Source: Bradyrhizobium sp. dw_411 (GTDB taxonomy: Bacteria > Pseudomonadota > Alphaproteobacteria > Rhizobiales > Xanthobacteraceae). From it: a stretch of 64,000 nt of DNA. Position 1 is the first letter of the stretch. Every line of letters starts with the position of its first letter. The position numbers and the translations under genes were made by a program. Of this stretch, positions 1 to 8,047 are shown piece after piece. The DNA is taken from assembly GCF_018449695.1 (NCBI RefSeq), contig NZ_JAAVUY010000015.1, positions 1 through 64,000 on the forward strand, in the 5' to 3' direction. The notes beneath the pieces were generated by a model, which worked only from the letters and a program-made list of their open reading frames with translations, was not told the DNA's origin and searched no databases.

Positions 1-21
1 GATGAAACGTACCGACTCGCG

Positions 22-66
22 GCCATCCTTCGAGACGGCCGCGATGCGGCCTCCTCAGGATGAGGG
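22..66. repeat. Intergenic palindromic repeat
   Basis: A short palindrome follows the stop of lpdA. Outer arms CATCC (24-28) and GGATG (58-62) pair, and an inner GGCCGC-GAT-GCGGCC stem closes it. The form, CATCCTTCGAGAC ... CTCCTCAGGATGAG, is a common intergenic repeat type in Bradyrhizobium genomes (known from the group, not searched here). It may end or stabilise the pdh-lpd transcript. Confidence 0.6.
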
Positions 67-72
67 CGGAAG

Positions 73-1491
73 TTACATATTCAACACACGCCCATAGGCA
101 TCCAGCACGGCTTCCTTCATCATCTCCGACAAGGTCGGATGCGGGAAGACCGTGTGCATCAGTTCTTCTTCGGTGGTCTCGAGATTCATCGCGACCACAT
201 AGCCCTGGATCAGTTCGGTGACTTCGGCGCCGATCATGTGGGCGCCGAGCAATTGGCCAGTCTTCTTGTCGAAGATCACCTTGATCAATCCCTGATCTTC
301 GCCAAGCGCGATCGCCTTGCCGTTGCCGACGAACGGGAAACGGCCGACGCGGATTTCGCGGCCGCCTTCCTTGGCCTTGGCTTCGGTCAGGCCCACCGAA
401 GCGATCTGCGGGTTGCAATAGGTGCAGCCGGGAATGAGGTTCTTGTCCATCGCATGCGGATGCAGGCCCTTAATGGCCTCGACGCAGATCACGCCTTCAT
501 GTTCGGCCTTGTGCGCGAGCATCGGCGGGCCGCCGACGTCGCCGATGGCGTAGATGCCGGGCACGTTGGTCTTGCCATAGCCGTCGATCACGACGCAGCC
601 GCGTTCGGTTTTGACGCCGAGCTTTTCCAATCCGAGATTTTCGATATTGCCGACCACGCCGACCGCCGAAATCACCCGGTCGAACTCGACGCTCTGCGGC
701 GCCTTGCCGTCATCGATGGTGGCGACGACGCTGTCGCTCTTCTTCTCAAGTTTTGTGACTTTGGTGCTGCTGAGAATCTTGATGCCTTGTTTCTCGAACC
801 GCTTGCGCGCCAAGGTCGCGATTTCGGCGTCCTCGACGGGGAGGATCTGCGGCAGCACTTCGACCACGGTGACCTCGGCGCCCATGGTGTGGAAGAACGA
901 CGCGAATTCGATGCCGATCGCGCCGGAGCCGACCACCAGCAGCGATTTCGGCATTTTCTCCGGTACCATCGCCTCGAAATAGGTCCAGATCAGCTTCTTG
1001 TCGGGCTCAAGCCCCGGCAGCACGCGCGGGCGCGCGCCGGTGGCCAGGATGATGTGCTTGGCCTGATAGGCGCCCTCGCCCAGCGCACCCTTCGGCGCCT
1101 CGACGGCGGATTTCTTGACCGTGATCTTGCCGGGCGCGTCGATCGAGGCTTCGCCCCAGATCACCGACACCTTGTTCTTCTTCATCAAAAAGCCGACGCC
1201 GTCATTGAGGCGTTTGGAGACGCCGCGCGAGCGCTTCACGACCGCAGCAGGATCGAACGACACTTTCTCGGCCGACAATCCGTAATCGGCGGCATGCTGC
1301 ATGTAGTGATAGATTTCCGCCGAGCGCAGCAGCGCCTTGGTCGGGATGCAGCCCCAGTTCAGGCAGATGCCGCCCAAATAGGATTTCTCGATGATCGCGG
1401 TCTTGAAGCCGAGCTGCGCCGCCCGGATCGCCGCGACGTAGCCGCCGGGGCCGGAGCCGATGATGATGATATCGAAGGACGTGTCGGCCAT
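73..1491 (-). CDS. lpdA: Dihydrolipoyl dehydrogenase (E3)
   Basis: Flavoprotein that reoxidises dihydrolipoamide on the E2 subunit of 2-oxo acid dehydrogenase complexes, passing electrons to NAD+. The 472 residues match the family length. An FAD-binding GSGPGG motif lies at residues 12-17, the redox-active disulfide is C43/C48 (GGICLNWGC), a second nucleotide-binding GSGAIGIEFAS lies near residue 190, and the C-terminal dimer-interface motif HPTLSE carries the catalytic His. It is the last gene of the minus-strand pdh operon and is separated from pdhC by the DUF559 cassette, so this copy probably serves pyruvate dehydrogenase. Confidence 0.97.
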   Translation of the reverse strand: MADTSFDIIIIGSGPGGYVAAIRAAQLGFKTAIIEKSYLGGICLNWGCIPTKALLRSAEIYHYMQHAADYGLSAEKVSFDPAAVVKRSRGVSKRLNDGVGFLMKKNKVSVIWGEASIDAPGKITVKKSAVEAPKGALGEGAYQAKHIILATGARPRVLPGLEPDKKLIWTYFEAMVPEKMPKSLLVVGSGAIGIEFASFFHTMGAEVTVVEVLPQILPVEDAEIATLARKRFEKQGIKILSSTKVTKLEKKSDSVVATIDDGKAPQSVEFDRVISAVGVVGNIENLGLEKLGVKTERGCVVIDGYGKTNVPGIYAIGDVGGPPMLAHKAEHEGVICVEAIKGLHPHAMDKNLIPGCTYCNPQIASVGLTEAKAKEGGREIRVGRFPFVGNGKAIALGEDQGLIKVIFDKKTGQLLGAHMIGAEVTELIQGYVVAMNLETTEEELMHTVFPHPTLSEMMKEAVLDAYGRVLNM

Positions 1492-1494
1492 GTC

Positions 1495-1923
1495 TTACTC
1501 ACTGTTCGCTGCCTTGCCCTCTCCCCTTGTGGGAGAGGGTGGATGCGCGCCGCCAGGCGCGCAGCCGGGTGAGGGGGATCGCGCGGCAAAATCGATGATC
1601 ATTTCCATGACCGACTGTGACCGCAACAGAATGTCGTTGTTCCAGAAACGTAAAACACGAAATCCACGCTCCGACAAATCGTCATCGCTGCGTGTGTCAT
1701 GTTCGCTTTCCGCGTGCTGGCTGCCATCCGCCTCGATAATCAAATGCTGCTCGAACGAGACGAAATCCACGATCCATGATCCGATAGGAACTTGGCGACG
1801 AAACTTCATACTTGCAAGCCGACGCGAGCGAAGCAGTCGCCAGAGCTTGATCTCGGCGTCCGTTGCGTTCGCTCGGAGAGTTCTTGCGAAGGCCCTCCTC
1901 TGAAACGGTACGCTCTGACGCAT
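1495..1923 (-). CDS. DUF559 (Vsr/endonuclease-fold) protein
   Basis: A protein of about 142 residues with the DUF559 core: an N-terminal RTLRANATDAEIKLWRLLRS segment, a GSWIVDFVSFEQHLIIEADG stretch with the acidic residues of a restriction-endonuclease-like fold, and a closing RVLRFWNNDIL motif. DUF559 belongs to the Vsr/PD-(D/E)XK-like nuclease group; its role in these bacteria is not established. The ATG at 1921-1923 touches the right-hand repeat, and the C-terminal tail is translated from the left-hand repeat, so the gene is bounded by repeats on both sides. An ATG at 1965 lies inside the repeat and is less likely. It separates pdhC from lpdA. Confidence 0.8.
   Translation of the reverse strand: MRQSVPFQRRAFARTLRANATDAEIKLWRLLRSRRLASMKFRRQVPIGSWIVDFVSFEQHLIIEADGSQHAESEHDTRSDDDLSERGFRVLRFWNNDILLRSQSVMEMIIDFAARSPSPGCAPGGAHPPSPTRGEGKAANSE
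1517..1577 (+). repeat. REP-like repeat, left copy
   Basis: The core CCCTCTCCCCTTGTGGGAG continues as AGGG and is itself a near-palindrome (CCCTCTCCC ... GGGAGAGGG). A GC-rich stem (GCGCGCC ... GGCGCGC) and GGGTGAGGGGG follow. It recurs in inverted orientation at 1923-1977, so the two copies flank the DUF559 gene. This copy is translated as the C-terminal tail of that protein. Confidence 0.85.
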
Positions 1924-1977
1924 CCCCCTCACCCGTCTTCGCTTCGCGAAGCCACCCTCTCCCACAAGGGGAGAGGG
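1923..1977 (-). repeat. REP-like repeat, right copy (inverted)
   Basis: Inverted counterpart of the copy at 1517-1577. It begins with CCCCCTCACCC, has its own GCTTCGCGAAGC stem in place of the GCGCGCC stem, and ends with the matching CCCTCTCCCACAAGGGGAGA core. The differing middle stems fit two independent members of one repeat family rather than a recent tandem duplication. Confidence 0.85.
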
Positions 1978-2010
1978 AAGAAAGAGCCTTATTCGACAGC
2001 CCTGGTTAAA

Positions 2011-3393
2011 TCACACCATCATCATTACGGGGTTTTCGATCAGCATCTTGAACGCGCCGATCAACTCAGCCCCGAGCGCGCCGTCGACGGCGCGATGGTC
2101 GCAGGACAGCGTCACGCTCATGATGTGCGCGGCTTCGATCTTGCCATTGCGCACAACCGCGCGCTCCTCGCTGGTGCCGACTGCGAGGATCGTGGCGTGC
2201 GGCGGGTTGATCACGGCGGTGAAATCCTTGATGCCGTACATGCCGAGGTTGGAAATCGCCGTGGTGCCGCCCTGATATTCATCGGGCTTGAGCTTGCGCG
2301 CCCTCGCCCGCGCCGCGAAATCCTTCATCTCGGCCGAGATCGTCGACAGCGACTTGGTTTCGGCCTTGCGGATGATCGGCGTGATCAGCCCGCCTGGCAT
2401 CGCCACGGCTACGCCGATGTCCGAGTGATGGTGCTTGAGCATGCCGCCTTCGGTCCAGCTCACATTGCAGTCGGGAATGCGTTGCAGCGCGATCGCCATC
2501 GCCTTGATGACGAAGTCGTTGACCGACAATTTGTAGAGCGGCTTCTTTTCCTTGTCCTTGGGCGCGCTCGCGTTGATTTCCTCGCGTGCGGCCAAAAGCT
2601 TGCCGATGTCGCAGTCCATCGTCAGGTAGAAATGCGGAACGGTCTGCACCGAGGCGGTCAGCCGTTGCGCGATGGTCCGGCGCATGCCGTCATGCGGAAC
2701 GACGTCGTAGCTGCCGGGTTCGAACAGCGCGAGAATCTGCTTGTCCGAGATCCCGGGCGCAATCGACGGTGCGCCGGCCGACGGGGCTGCCGCGGGCGCC
2801 TTGAGGCCCTTGCCGGATTTGGCTTCCTCGACGTCACGGGCAACGACGCGGCCATGCGGGCCGGAGCCGTTGATGCGTGTCAGCTCAATGCCGGCTTCCT
2901 TGGCGAGACGGCGCGCCAGCGGCGAGGAGAATGTGCGGGCGTGGCCGTTGGCCTGCGCCGCGGAGGGTGCTGGCGCTGCGGCGGCCGGTGCCGGAGCCTT
3001 GGCCGCGGGAACTGCAGCCGGTGCGGGTGCGGCTGCCGCAGCCGGTGCCGGTTTTGCGGCCGGGGCTTCCGCCGCCGGAGCCGCTGCCGCTTTCGGCGGC
3101 GCGCTGGCGGTCCCTGCGCTTGCTCCTGTCCCTGCCGACTTGACGTCCTCGCCGTCACCGGCGAGCACCGCGATCACGTCGTTGACGGCGACGTCCTGCG
3201 TGCCTTCGGGTACCAGGATCTTCGCGATGGTGCCCTCATCGACCGCCTCGACCTCCATGGTCGCCTTGTCGGTTTCGATTTCCGCGATCACATCGCCGGA
3301 TTTGACCTTGTCGCCCTCTTTCTTGAGCCACTTGGCAAGGTTGCCCTTCTCCATCGTCGGCGACAGCGCAGGCATCAGAATGTTGATGGGCAT
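2011..3393 (-). CDS. pdhC: Pyruvate dehydrogenase E2 (dihydrolipoamide acetyltransferase)
   Basis: Core subunit that moves the acetyl group from lipoyl-lysine to CoA. The start chosen (MPINILMPALSP) opens the lipoyl domain directly; an upstream ATG at 3447 would add 18 non-homologous residues. Of 460 residues, 1-80 are the lipoyl domain with modified Lys43 (ETDKATME). A long Ala/Pro hinge follows, then a peripheral-subunit-binding domain (LARRLAKEAGIELTRINGSG), then the catalytic domain ending in the active-site motif DHRAVDGA. Only one lipoyl domain is present, as is usual in Rhizobiales, where PdhB carries another. Confidence 0.97.
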   Translation of the reverse strand: MPINILMPALSPTMEKGNLAKWLKKEGDKVKSGDVIAEIETDKATMEVEAVDEGTIAKILVPEGTQDVAVNDVIAVLAGDGEDVKSAGTGASAGTASAPPKAAAAPAAEAPAAKPAPAAAAAPAPAAVPAAKAPAPAAAAPAPSAAQANGHARTFSSPLARRLAKEAGIELTRINGSGPHGRVVARDVEEAKSGKGLKAPAAAPSAGAPSIAPGISDKQILALFEPGSYDVVPHDGMRRTIAQRLTASVQTVPHFYLTMDCDIGKLLAAREEINASAPKDKEKKPLYKLSVNDFVIKAMAIALQRIPDCNVSWTEGGMLKHHHSDIGVAVAMPGGLITPIIRKAETKSLSTISAEMKDFAARARARKLKPDEYQGGTTAISNLGMYGIKDFTAVINPPHATILAVGTSEERAVVRNGKIEAAHIMSVTLSCDHRAVDGALGAELIGAFKMLIENPVMMMV

Positions 3394-3499
3394 ACTGACC
3401 TCACAGGATATTCTTGTTCGTTGTCTTCCAATCGCTGGAAAGCCCAACGCGGAAAGGTTTGGGTGTTGTCATCACCCGATGAAAGTTCGAAACGCCGCG

Positions 3500-3958
3500 T
3501 CAATTGCCGATATCGCCTTGCCAGAGGCGTTCGTTGGCGGGAACCGATCGCCATGATTTCATCATGTTGATCGATCGTTCGTCTTCGAGATCGATAAAGG
3601 GAATGCCGAACTGGGTCAGGATGTCCTTGCTGCCCGGAAACGTCACGGACTCGCCGATCACAAGCAGCGACAGTTTGAACAACCCGATCGCGCCCGCGCA
3701 CATCGAGCATGGCGACAGCGTGGTGTACATGACGGTGTCATGAAACGGGATCAGCCCGGCATTGCGCATGCAGGACATCTCGCCATGCAGGATGACGTTC
3801 TGCTCCTGCACCCGGCGATTATAGCCGCGTGAAATGATCTTCTTGTCGCGCGTCAGCACCGCGCCGATCGGCAGACCGCCTTCGGAGATGCTGATCTCCG
3901 CCTCGCGGATCGCTTCCGCCATGAAATCGAAATGGTAGGATTCAACGCTCACCGTCAA
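3500..3958 (-). CDS. Cytosine deaminase-like nucleobase deaminase (yeast FCY1 type)
   Basis: A zinc-dependent deaminase of 152 residues. Zinc ligands and catalytic acid are visible: H58-G-E60 and P83-C84-S-M-C87 (TLSPCSMCAGAI). The C-terminus, with DDER-type (EDERS) and W-GDIG motifs, and the overall length resemble yeast cytosine deaminase (158 aa, HGE and PCDMC) more than tRNA adenosine deaminase TadA. The likely reaction is cytosine to uracil, but related enzymes act on other bases. It sits inside the pdh operon between pdhC and the DUF5076 gene, which it overlaps by 4 bp, so it is probably co-transcribed. I know of no link between its chemistry and pyruvate oxidation. Confidence 0.85.
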   Translation of the reverse strand: MTVSVESYHFDFMAEAIREAEISISEGGLPIGAVLTRDKKIISRGYNRRVQEQNVILHGEMSCMRNAGLIPFHDTVMYTTLSPCSMCAGAIGLFKLSLLVIGESVTFPGSKDILTQFGIPFIDLEDERSINMMKSWRSVPANERLWQGDIGN

Positions 3959-4260
3959 TGTCCCTGTTGCGACCGCGGCGTGGTATCGCCCAGATCGGTC
4001 GGCCGCGCGATTTCAGCTTCGAACATCTCGACGATGCGCGCCAGCGCTTCGTCCTCGCTATAGGCGCTTTCCTTGGCATAGGCCCGCGCGGCATGCCGCG
4101 CGATGTCCACCAGCAGCAGGCCCCACATGTCCGGCTCCTCGAAGGCGCGGGTAAACGCGATCGAAAGGCCGCCATCGACCACAAAGGTGCGCAACACCTC
4201 GGTGGCGTCATCGCGCCCTATCACGTCAGGCGGCAATGGCTGTTCCTTGGGACCCGGCAT
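3955..4260 (-). CDS. DUF5076 domain protein
   Basis: A small acidic protein of 101 residues that matches the DUF5076 family as I know it from rhizobial pdh loci (PDVIGRDDATEVLRTFVVDGG ... LLLVDIARHAARAY). The function is unknown. The fold seems mixed alpha/beta, with no membrane segment or metal motif. It lies 3 bp downstream of pdhB and overlaps the deaminase start by 4 bp, which implies translational coupling in the pdh operon. Confidence 0.8.
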   Translation of the reverse strand: MPGPKEQPLPPDVIGRDDATEVLRTFVVDGGLSIAFTRAFEEPDMWGLLLVDIARHAARAYAKESAYSEDEALARIVEMFEAEIARPTDLGDTTPRSQQGH

Positions 4261-4263
4261 GCG

Positions 4264-5670
4264 TCACCGGTACAAAACGGCTTTGGCGGCTTCGACCACC
4301 TCGGCCACCGAAGGCAATGCGAGCTTTTCGAGATTGGCCGCGTAAGGCATCGGCACGTCCTTGCCCGACACCCGCGCCACCGGCGCATCGAGGTAATCGA
4401 AGGCATGCTCCATCAGCCGGGCGGCGATTTCAGCGCCGACGCCGTTCTGCTGCCAGCCTTCTTCCACCGTGACGGCGCGGCCGGTCTTTTTCACGGAAGC
4501 CACGAGCGTATCAGTATCCATCGGGCGCAGCGTGCGCAGATCGATCACCTCGGCCTCGATGCCTTCCTTGGCGAGTTCATCGGCGGCCTTGAGCGCATAG
4601 GACATGCCGTTCGACCAGGAGATGATGGTGACATGACCGCCGGAGCGCACGATACGCGCCTTGCCGATCGGGATCACATAATCGTCGAGCTTGGGGACCT
4701 CGCCGGAATGACCGTACAGCATTTCGTTTTCGAGGAAGATCACCGGATTTGGATCGCGGATCGCGGCCTTCAGCAGGCCCTTGTAGTCGGCGGCCGAGAA
4801 CGGCGCGACCACCTTGAGGCCGGGCACCTGCGAATACCAGGCCGAGTAATCCTGGCTGTGCTGGGCCGCGACGCGGGCCGCGGCACCATTGGGGCCGCGG
4901 AACACGATCGAGCAGCCCATCTGTCCGCCGGACATGTACAGCGTCTTGGCCGCGGAGTTGATGATCTGGTCCATCGCCTGCATGGCGAAGTTGAAGGTCA
5001 TGAATTCGACGATCGGCTTCAAGCCCGACATCGCGGCGCCGACGCCGATACCGGCAAAACCATGCTCGGTGATCGGGGTGTCGATCACGCGGCGGGCGCC
5101 GAATTCCTGCAGCAAGCCCTGGCTGACCTTGTAGGCGCCCTGATATTCGGCGACTTCCTCACCCATCAGGAACACGTCGGGATCCCTACGCATTTCTTCC
5201 GCCATCGCGTCGCGCAAGGCGTCGCGGATCGTCATGGTCACCATCTCGGTGCCGGCGGGCACTTCCGGATCGGGCTCGGCGGCGGCTTTGGGCGCAGCGG
5301 GTGCAGCTTGCGGTGCCGGTGTTTCGTCTTTGGGCGCGGGCGCGGATTTCGCTTCAGCAACCGGCGCCGGTGCTTCCTGTTTGGCCGGCGCTGGAGCGCT
5401 GGCCTTGCCGGCATCGGCGGCGCTTTCGCCATCGGCCAGAATGGTCGCGATCGGCGTGTTGACCGCAACGTCGGCGGTGCCTTCCGGGATCAGGATCTTG
5501 CCAAGTGTGCCCTCATCGGTGGCTTCGACTTCCATCGTCGCCTTGTCGGTTTCGATCTCGGCGATGACATCGCCCGACTTGATGGCCTCGCCTTCCTTCT
5601 TCAGCCATTTCGAAAGGTTGCCCTTCTCCATGGTCGGCGACAGCGCAGGCATTAGCACTTGAATTGGCAT
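4264..5670 (-). CDS. pdhB: Pyruvate dehydrogenase E1 beta with N-terminal lipoyl domain
   Basis: Beta subunit of the thiamine-diphosphate E1 component, 468 residues. It begins with a lipoyl domain nearly identical to that of PdhC (lipoyl Lys43 in ETDKATMEVEA), then a Pro/Ala linker to about residue 135, then the transketolase pyrimidine-binding and C-terminal domains (MGEEVAEYQGAYKVSQGL, RVIDTPITEHGFAGIGVGAA). The extra lipoyl domain is a known alphaproteobacterial feature and gives the complex a second swinging arm. It lies 73 bp downstream of pdhA. Confidence 0.97.
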   Translation of the reverse strand: MPIQVLMPALSPTMEKGNLSKWLKKEGEAIKSGDVIAEIETDKATMEVEATDEGTLGKILIPEGTADVAVNTPIATILADGESAADAGKASAPAPAKQEAPAPVAEAKSAPAPKDETPAPQAAPAAPKAAAEPDPEVPAGTEMVTMTIRDALRDAMAEEMRRDPDVFLMGEEVAEYQGAYKVSQGLLQEFGARRVIDTPITEHGFAGIGVGAAMSGLKPIVEFMTFNFAMQAMDQIINSAAKTLYMSGGQMGCSIVFRGPNGAAARVAAQHSQDYSAWYSQVPGLKVVAPFSAADYKGLLKAAIRDPNPVIFLENEMLYGHSGEVPKLDDYVIPIGKARIVRSGGHVTIISWSNGMSYALKAADELAKEGIEAEVIDLRTLRPMDTDTLVASVKKTGRAVTVEEGWQQNGVGAEIAARLMEHAFDYLDAPVARVSGKDVPMPYAANLEKLALPSVAEVVEAAKAVLYR

Positions 5671-5743
5671 ATCCGCTCCGGAAAATTCACTCTTTAAGCT
5701 GCTTTAGGCTGCGCACATCCTGCGCGACAAGCGTTTCGCGCGT

Positions 5744-6766
5744 TTAACGATAGACGTCGGTCCACAATTCGGCGGCATCGGGTTCGGGGTCGTGCTGGGC
5801 GAAGTCGGCGGCAGCGTTGACGATCTCGCGCACCTCGGCGTCGATCGCCTTCAGGTCCTGTTCGCTCATCTTGGCTTCCAGCAGACGGTTGCGCACCATC
5901 TCGATCGGGTCGCTGTCGTGGCGGACCTTGTCGACCTCCTCGCGGGTACGATACTTCGCCGGATCCGACATCGAGTGGCCGCGGTAGCGGTAGGTCTGCA
6001 TTTCCAGGATGAAAGGACCCTTGCCGGCGCGGCACCAGGCGGTGGCGCGGTCGCCCGCGGCTTTCACCGCGCGAACGTCCATGCCGTCGACCTGCTCGCC
6101 CGGAATGTTGAAGGAAATGCCGCGCTTGGAAAAGTCTGTTTGCGCCGAGGAGCGCGTGACCGAGGTGCCCATCGCGTAGCGGTTGTTCTCGATGATGTAG
6201 ATCACCGGGAGCTTCCACAGCTCCGCCATGTTGAAGCTTTCATAGACCTGGCCCTGGTTCGACGCGCCATCGCCGAAATAGGCCAGACTGACGAAATCGT
6301 TACCGCGATAGCGATTAGCGAAAGCCAATCCCGTGCCGAGCGAAACCTGGGCGCCGACGATACCGTGACCGCCGAAGAAGTTCTTCTCCTTGCTGAACAT
6401 GTGCATGGAGCCGCCCTTGCCCTTGGAATAGCCGCCATGGCGTCCGGTCAGTTCGGCCATAACGCCCTTGGCTTCCATGCCGGTGGCCAGCATGTGCCCG
6501 TGATCACGGTATCCGGTTATGACCTGATCGCCCTTCTTCAGGGCCATCTGCATGCCGACGACGATCGCTTCCTGGCCGATATAGAGATGGCAGAAGCCGC
6601 CGATCGCGCCCATTCCGTAGAGCTGGCCGGCCTTTTCCTCGAATCGGCGGATCAGCAGCATGTCGCGCAGCGCGCTTAATTCCTGCTCCCGGGTGAATTC
6701 CGGGGGGGTGTCGGCGCCATTCCCCTGCGCAGTTTCTTTCGCGACGCTTTTCTTCGGTGCGGCCAT
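5744..6766 (-). CDS. pdhA: Pyruvate dehydrogenase E1 alpha
   Basis: Alpha subunit of heterotetrameric E1, 340 residues. The thiamine-diphosphate motif runs from GDGASNQG to ENN (FGDGASNQGQVYES ... VIYIIENNRYAMGT). The conserved loop YRGHSMSDPAKYR near the C-terminus matches the phosphorylation-loop region of the mitochondrial enzyme. The first 25 residues are a variable Lys/Ala tail. It is the first gene of the pdh operon (pdhA-pdhB-DUF5076-deaminase-pdhC-DUF559-lpdA); the promoter probably lies in the 154 bp upstream. Confidence 0.97.
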   Translation of the reverse strand: MAAPKKSVAKETAQGNGADTPPEFTREQELSALRDMLLIRRFEEKAGQLYGMGAIGGFCHLYIGQEAIVVGMQMALKKGDQVITGYRDHGHMLATGMEAKGVMAELTGRHGGYSKGKGGSMHMFSKEKNFFGGHGIVGAQVSLGTGLAFANRYRGNDFVSLAYFGDGASNQGQVYESFNMAELWKLPVIYIIENNRYAMGTSVTRSSAQTDFSKRGISFNIPGEQVDGMDVRAVKAAGDRATAWCRAGKGPFILEMQTYRYRGHSMSDPAKYRTREEVDKVRHDSDPIEMVRNRLLEAKMSEQDLKAIDAEVREIVNAAADFAQHDPEPDAAELWTDVYR

Positions 6767-6920
6767 GGCATTTCCGGATGAGAGAACGAATAGCCCTCTC
6801 TAACCCAACTCAAACCGCCATGAAAGGATTGCGTGATCTTGCCGAAACTTTGCTATGCCGCAGTGCAATGCGGCGCGACATTTTCGAAATCTATTTCGCG
6901 CAAATTTGTAATTTTGGCGA

Positions 6921-7238
6921 TCAGTTCGGATTGCCGGTCCGGATCAGGTCGTGCGGGTTGGCATAATCGAGCTGATAGCGCGCACGCTCGTCGAGCATGT
7001 CGGGGTCGACCCGGTCGGACCGCAGCAGCGAGACCCGCTGTTCGCCCTCTGCCCGCTCCCGCTTCAGGCGGGCCAGCTCGGAGGTCAGCGCGATGATCTC
7101 CTGGTCGAGCTCCTGGCGCGCATTCAACCCATACTTTCCGGTATAGGCGTTGACACCGAAATAGCCGACCATGGCCGCCGCCATCGTGTAGAGGGCGAGC
7201 CCGGTCAGAACGGATTTGAGTCGGCTGCGTGAGACCAT
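6921..7238 (-). CDS. ftsB: FtsB/DivIC-type septum formation initiator
   Basis: A bitopic inner-membrane division protein of 105 residues. It has a short cytoplasmic tail, one membrane segment (about residues 10-31) and a periplasmic coiled coil (about 40-72, QEIIALTSELARLKRERAEG) that in the family pairs with FtsL and FtsQ. The tail ends DERARYQLDYANPHDLIR, matching the conserved end of rhizobial DivIC proteins. Its place between eno and pdhA is the usual one in Rhizobiales, although other genes here separate it from eno. Confidence 0.85.
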   Translation of the reverse strand: MVSRSRLKSVLTGLALYTMAAAMVGYFGVNAYTGKYGLNARQELDQEIIALTSELARLKRERAEGEQRVSLLRSDRVDPDMLDERARYQLDYANPHDLIRTGNPN

Positions 7239-7315
7239 GAGCCGAACATGCGACCGGCCCGGTTAACGGAATCCTAAAATTCCCAACCGGGCCGCGCCCA
7301 CATTCGAAAAACGCT

Positions 7316-7873
7316 TTAGGTGTTGTGCTTGTGCACGTACGCCGCGAAGGCGTCGATATACTGCTTCATCACCGTCTGCATCGATTCCTTGACCAGCGCG
7401 CCCTTCTCATTGAAGGAATCCCCAACGCCGTTCAGGTAGATCTCGGGCTGGCCCATGATCGATCCGGATATGCCGGGCAGGATCTGCTGCAGATGCTTAG
7501 CCGCACTGACGCCGCCCTGCGGGCCCGGCGAATTGGCGACAATGCCGGTCGGCTTGCCGAGGAACGAGCTTTTTCCGTAAGGCCGCGACGCGATATCGAT
7601 GGCATTCTTCAACACGCCGGAGATCGAACGATTGTATTCGGGGGTGACGAACAGCACGCCCTGCGACGCCTGGATTTTTTCACGGAAAGCCACCCAATCG
7701 GCCGGCGGGCTGGCTTCCAGGTCCTGGTTGAAAAAGGAGAGCCCGTTCAAGGTCACGACACTGAGCTTGAGCCCTTCGGGCGCCAGCTCGACGAACGCAT
7801 TGGCGATCTTGAGCGAGAAGCTCTCCTTGCGAAGGCTGCCGGGAATGACGACGACATTGTAGGTGTGGGCCAT
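7316..7873 (-). CDS. NADPH-dependent FMN reductase family protein
   Basis: A flavodoxin-fold oxidoreductase of 185 residues. The FMN phosphate loop is PGSLRKESFS near the N-terminus, and TPEYNRSISGVLKNAIDIAS is the classic second FMN motif of the ChrR/ArsH/SsuE-like family. The start chosen is MAHTYNVVVIPG; an upstream ATG at 7918 adds 15 unrelated residues. Likely substrates are quinones, azo dyes or flavins; the exact one cannot be read from the sequence. Confidence 0.88.
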   Translation of the reverse strand: MAHTYNVVVIPGSLRKESFSLKIANAFVELAPEGLKLSVVTLNGLSFFNQDLEASPPADWVAFREKIQASQGVLFVTPEYNRSISGVLKNAIDIASRPYGKSSFLGKPTGIVANSPGPQGGVSAAKHLQQILPGISGSIMGQPEIYLNGVGDSFNEKGALVKESMQTVMKQYIDAFAAYVHKHNT

Positions 7874-8047
7874 GGAATTTCCTTTTGATGCGGGCACGGG
7901 ACTGAATTCGGGCGTCACCCTAGCGTCGCCGGCACAAGATGCAAGTGCATGAATTGTTCACGCTCTCGTCATCGATGTCAGGCGTGAGATTCCGTTTCCG
8001 GGACCAGCCGTGGCCGATCCCGGACGCGCTGAATGGTCAGGCCGCGA

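Noticed and set aside
139..1572. A 477-codon plus-strand frame over lpdA
   Set aside because: It mirrors the well-supported lpdA frame in GC-rich DNA; its His/Asp/Arg-rich product resembles nothing.
1792..3570. A 592-codon plus-strand frame over pdhC
   Set aside because: Shadow of pdhC; its Gly/Arg/Cys run is the complement of the Ala/Pro hinge. Similar shadows at 3958-5655 (pdhB) and 21221-22774 (pyrG) were rejected for the same reason.
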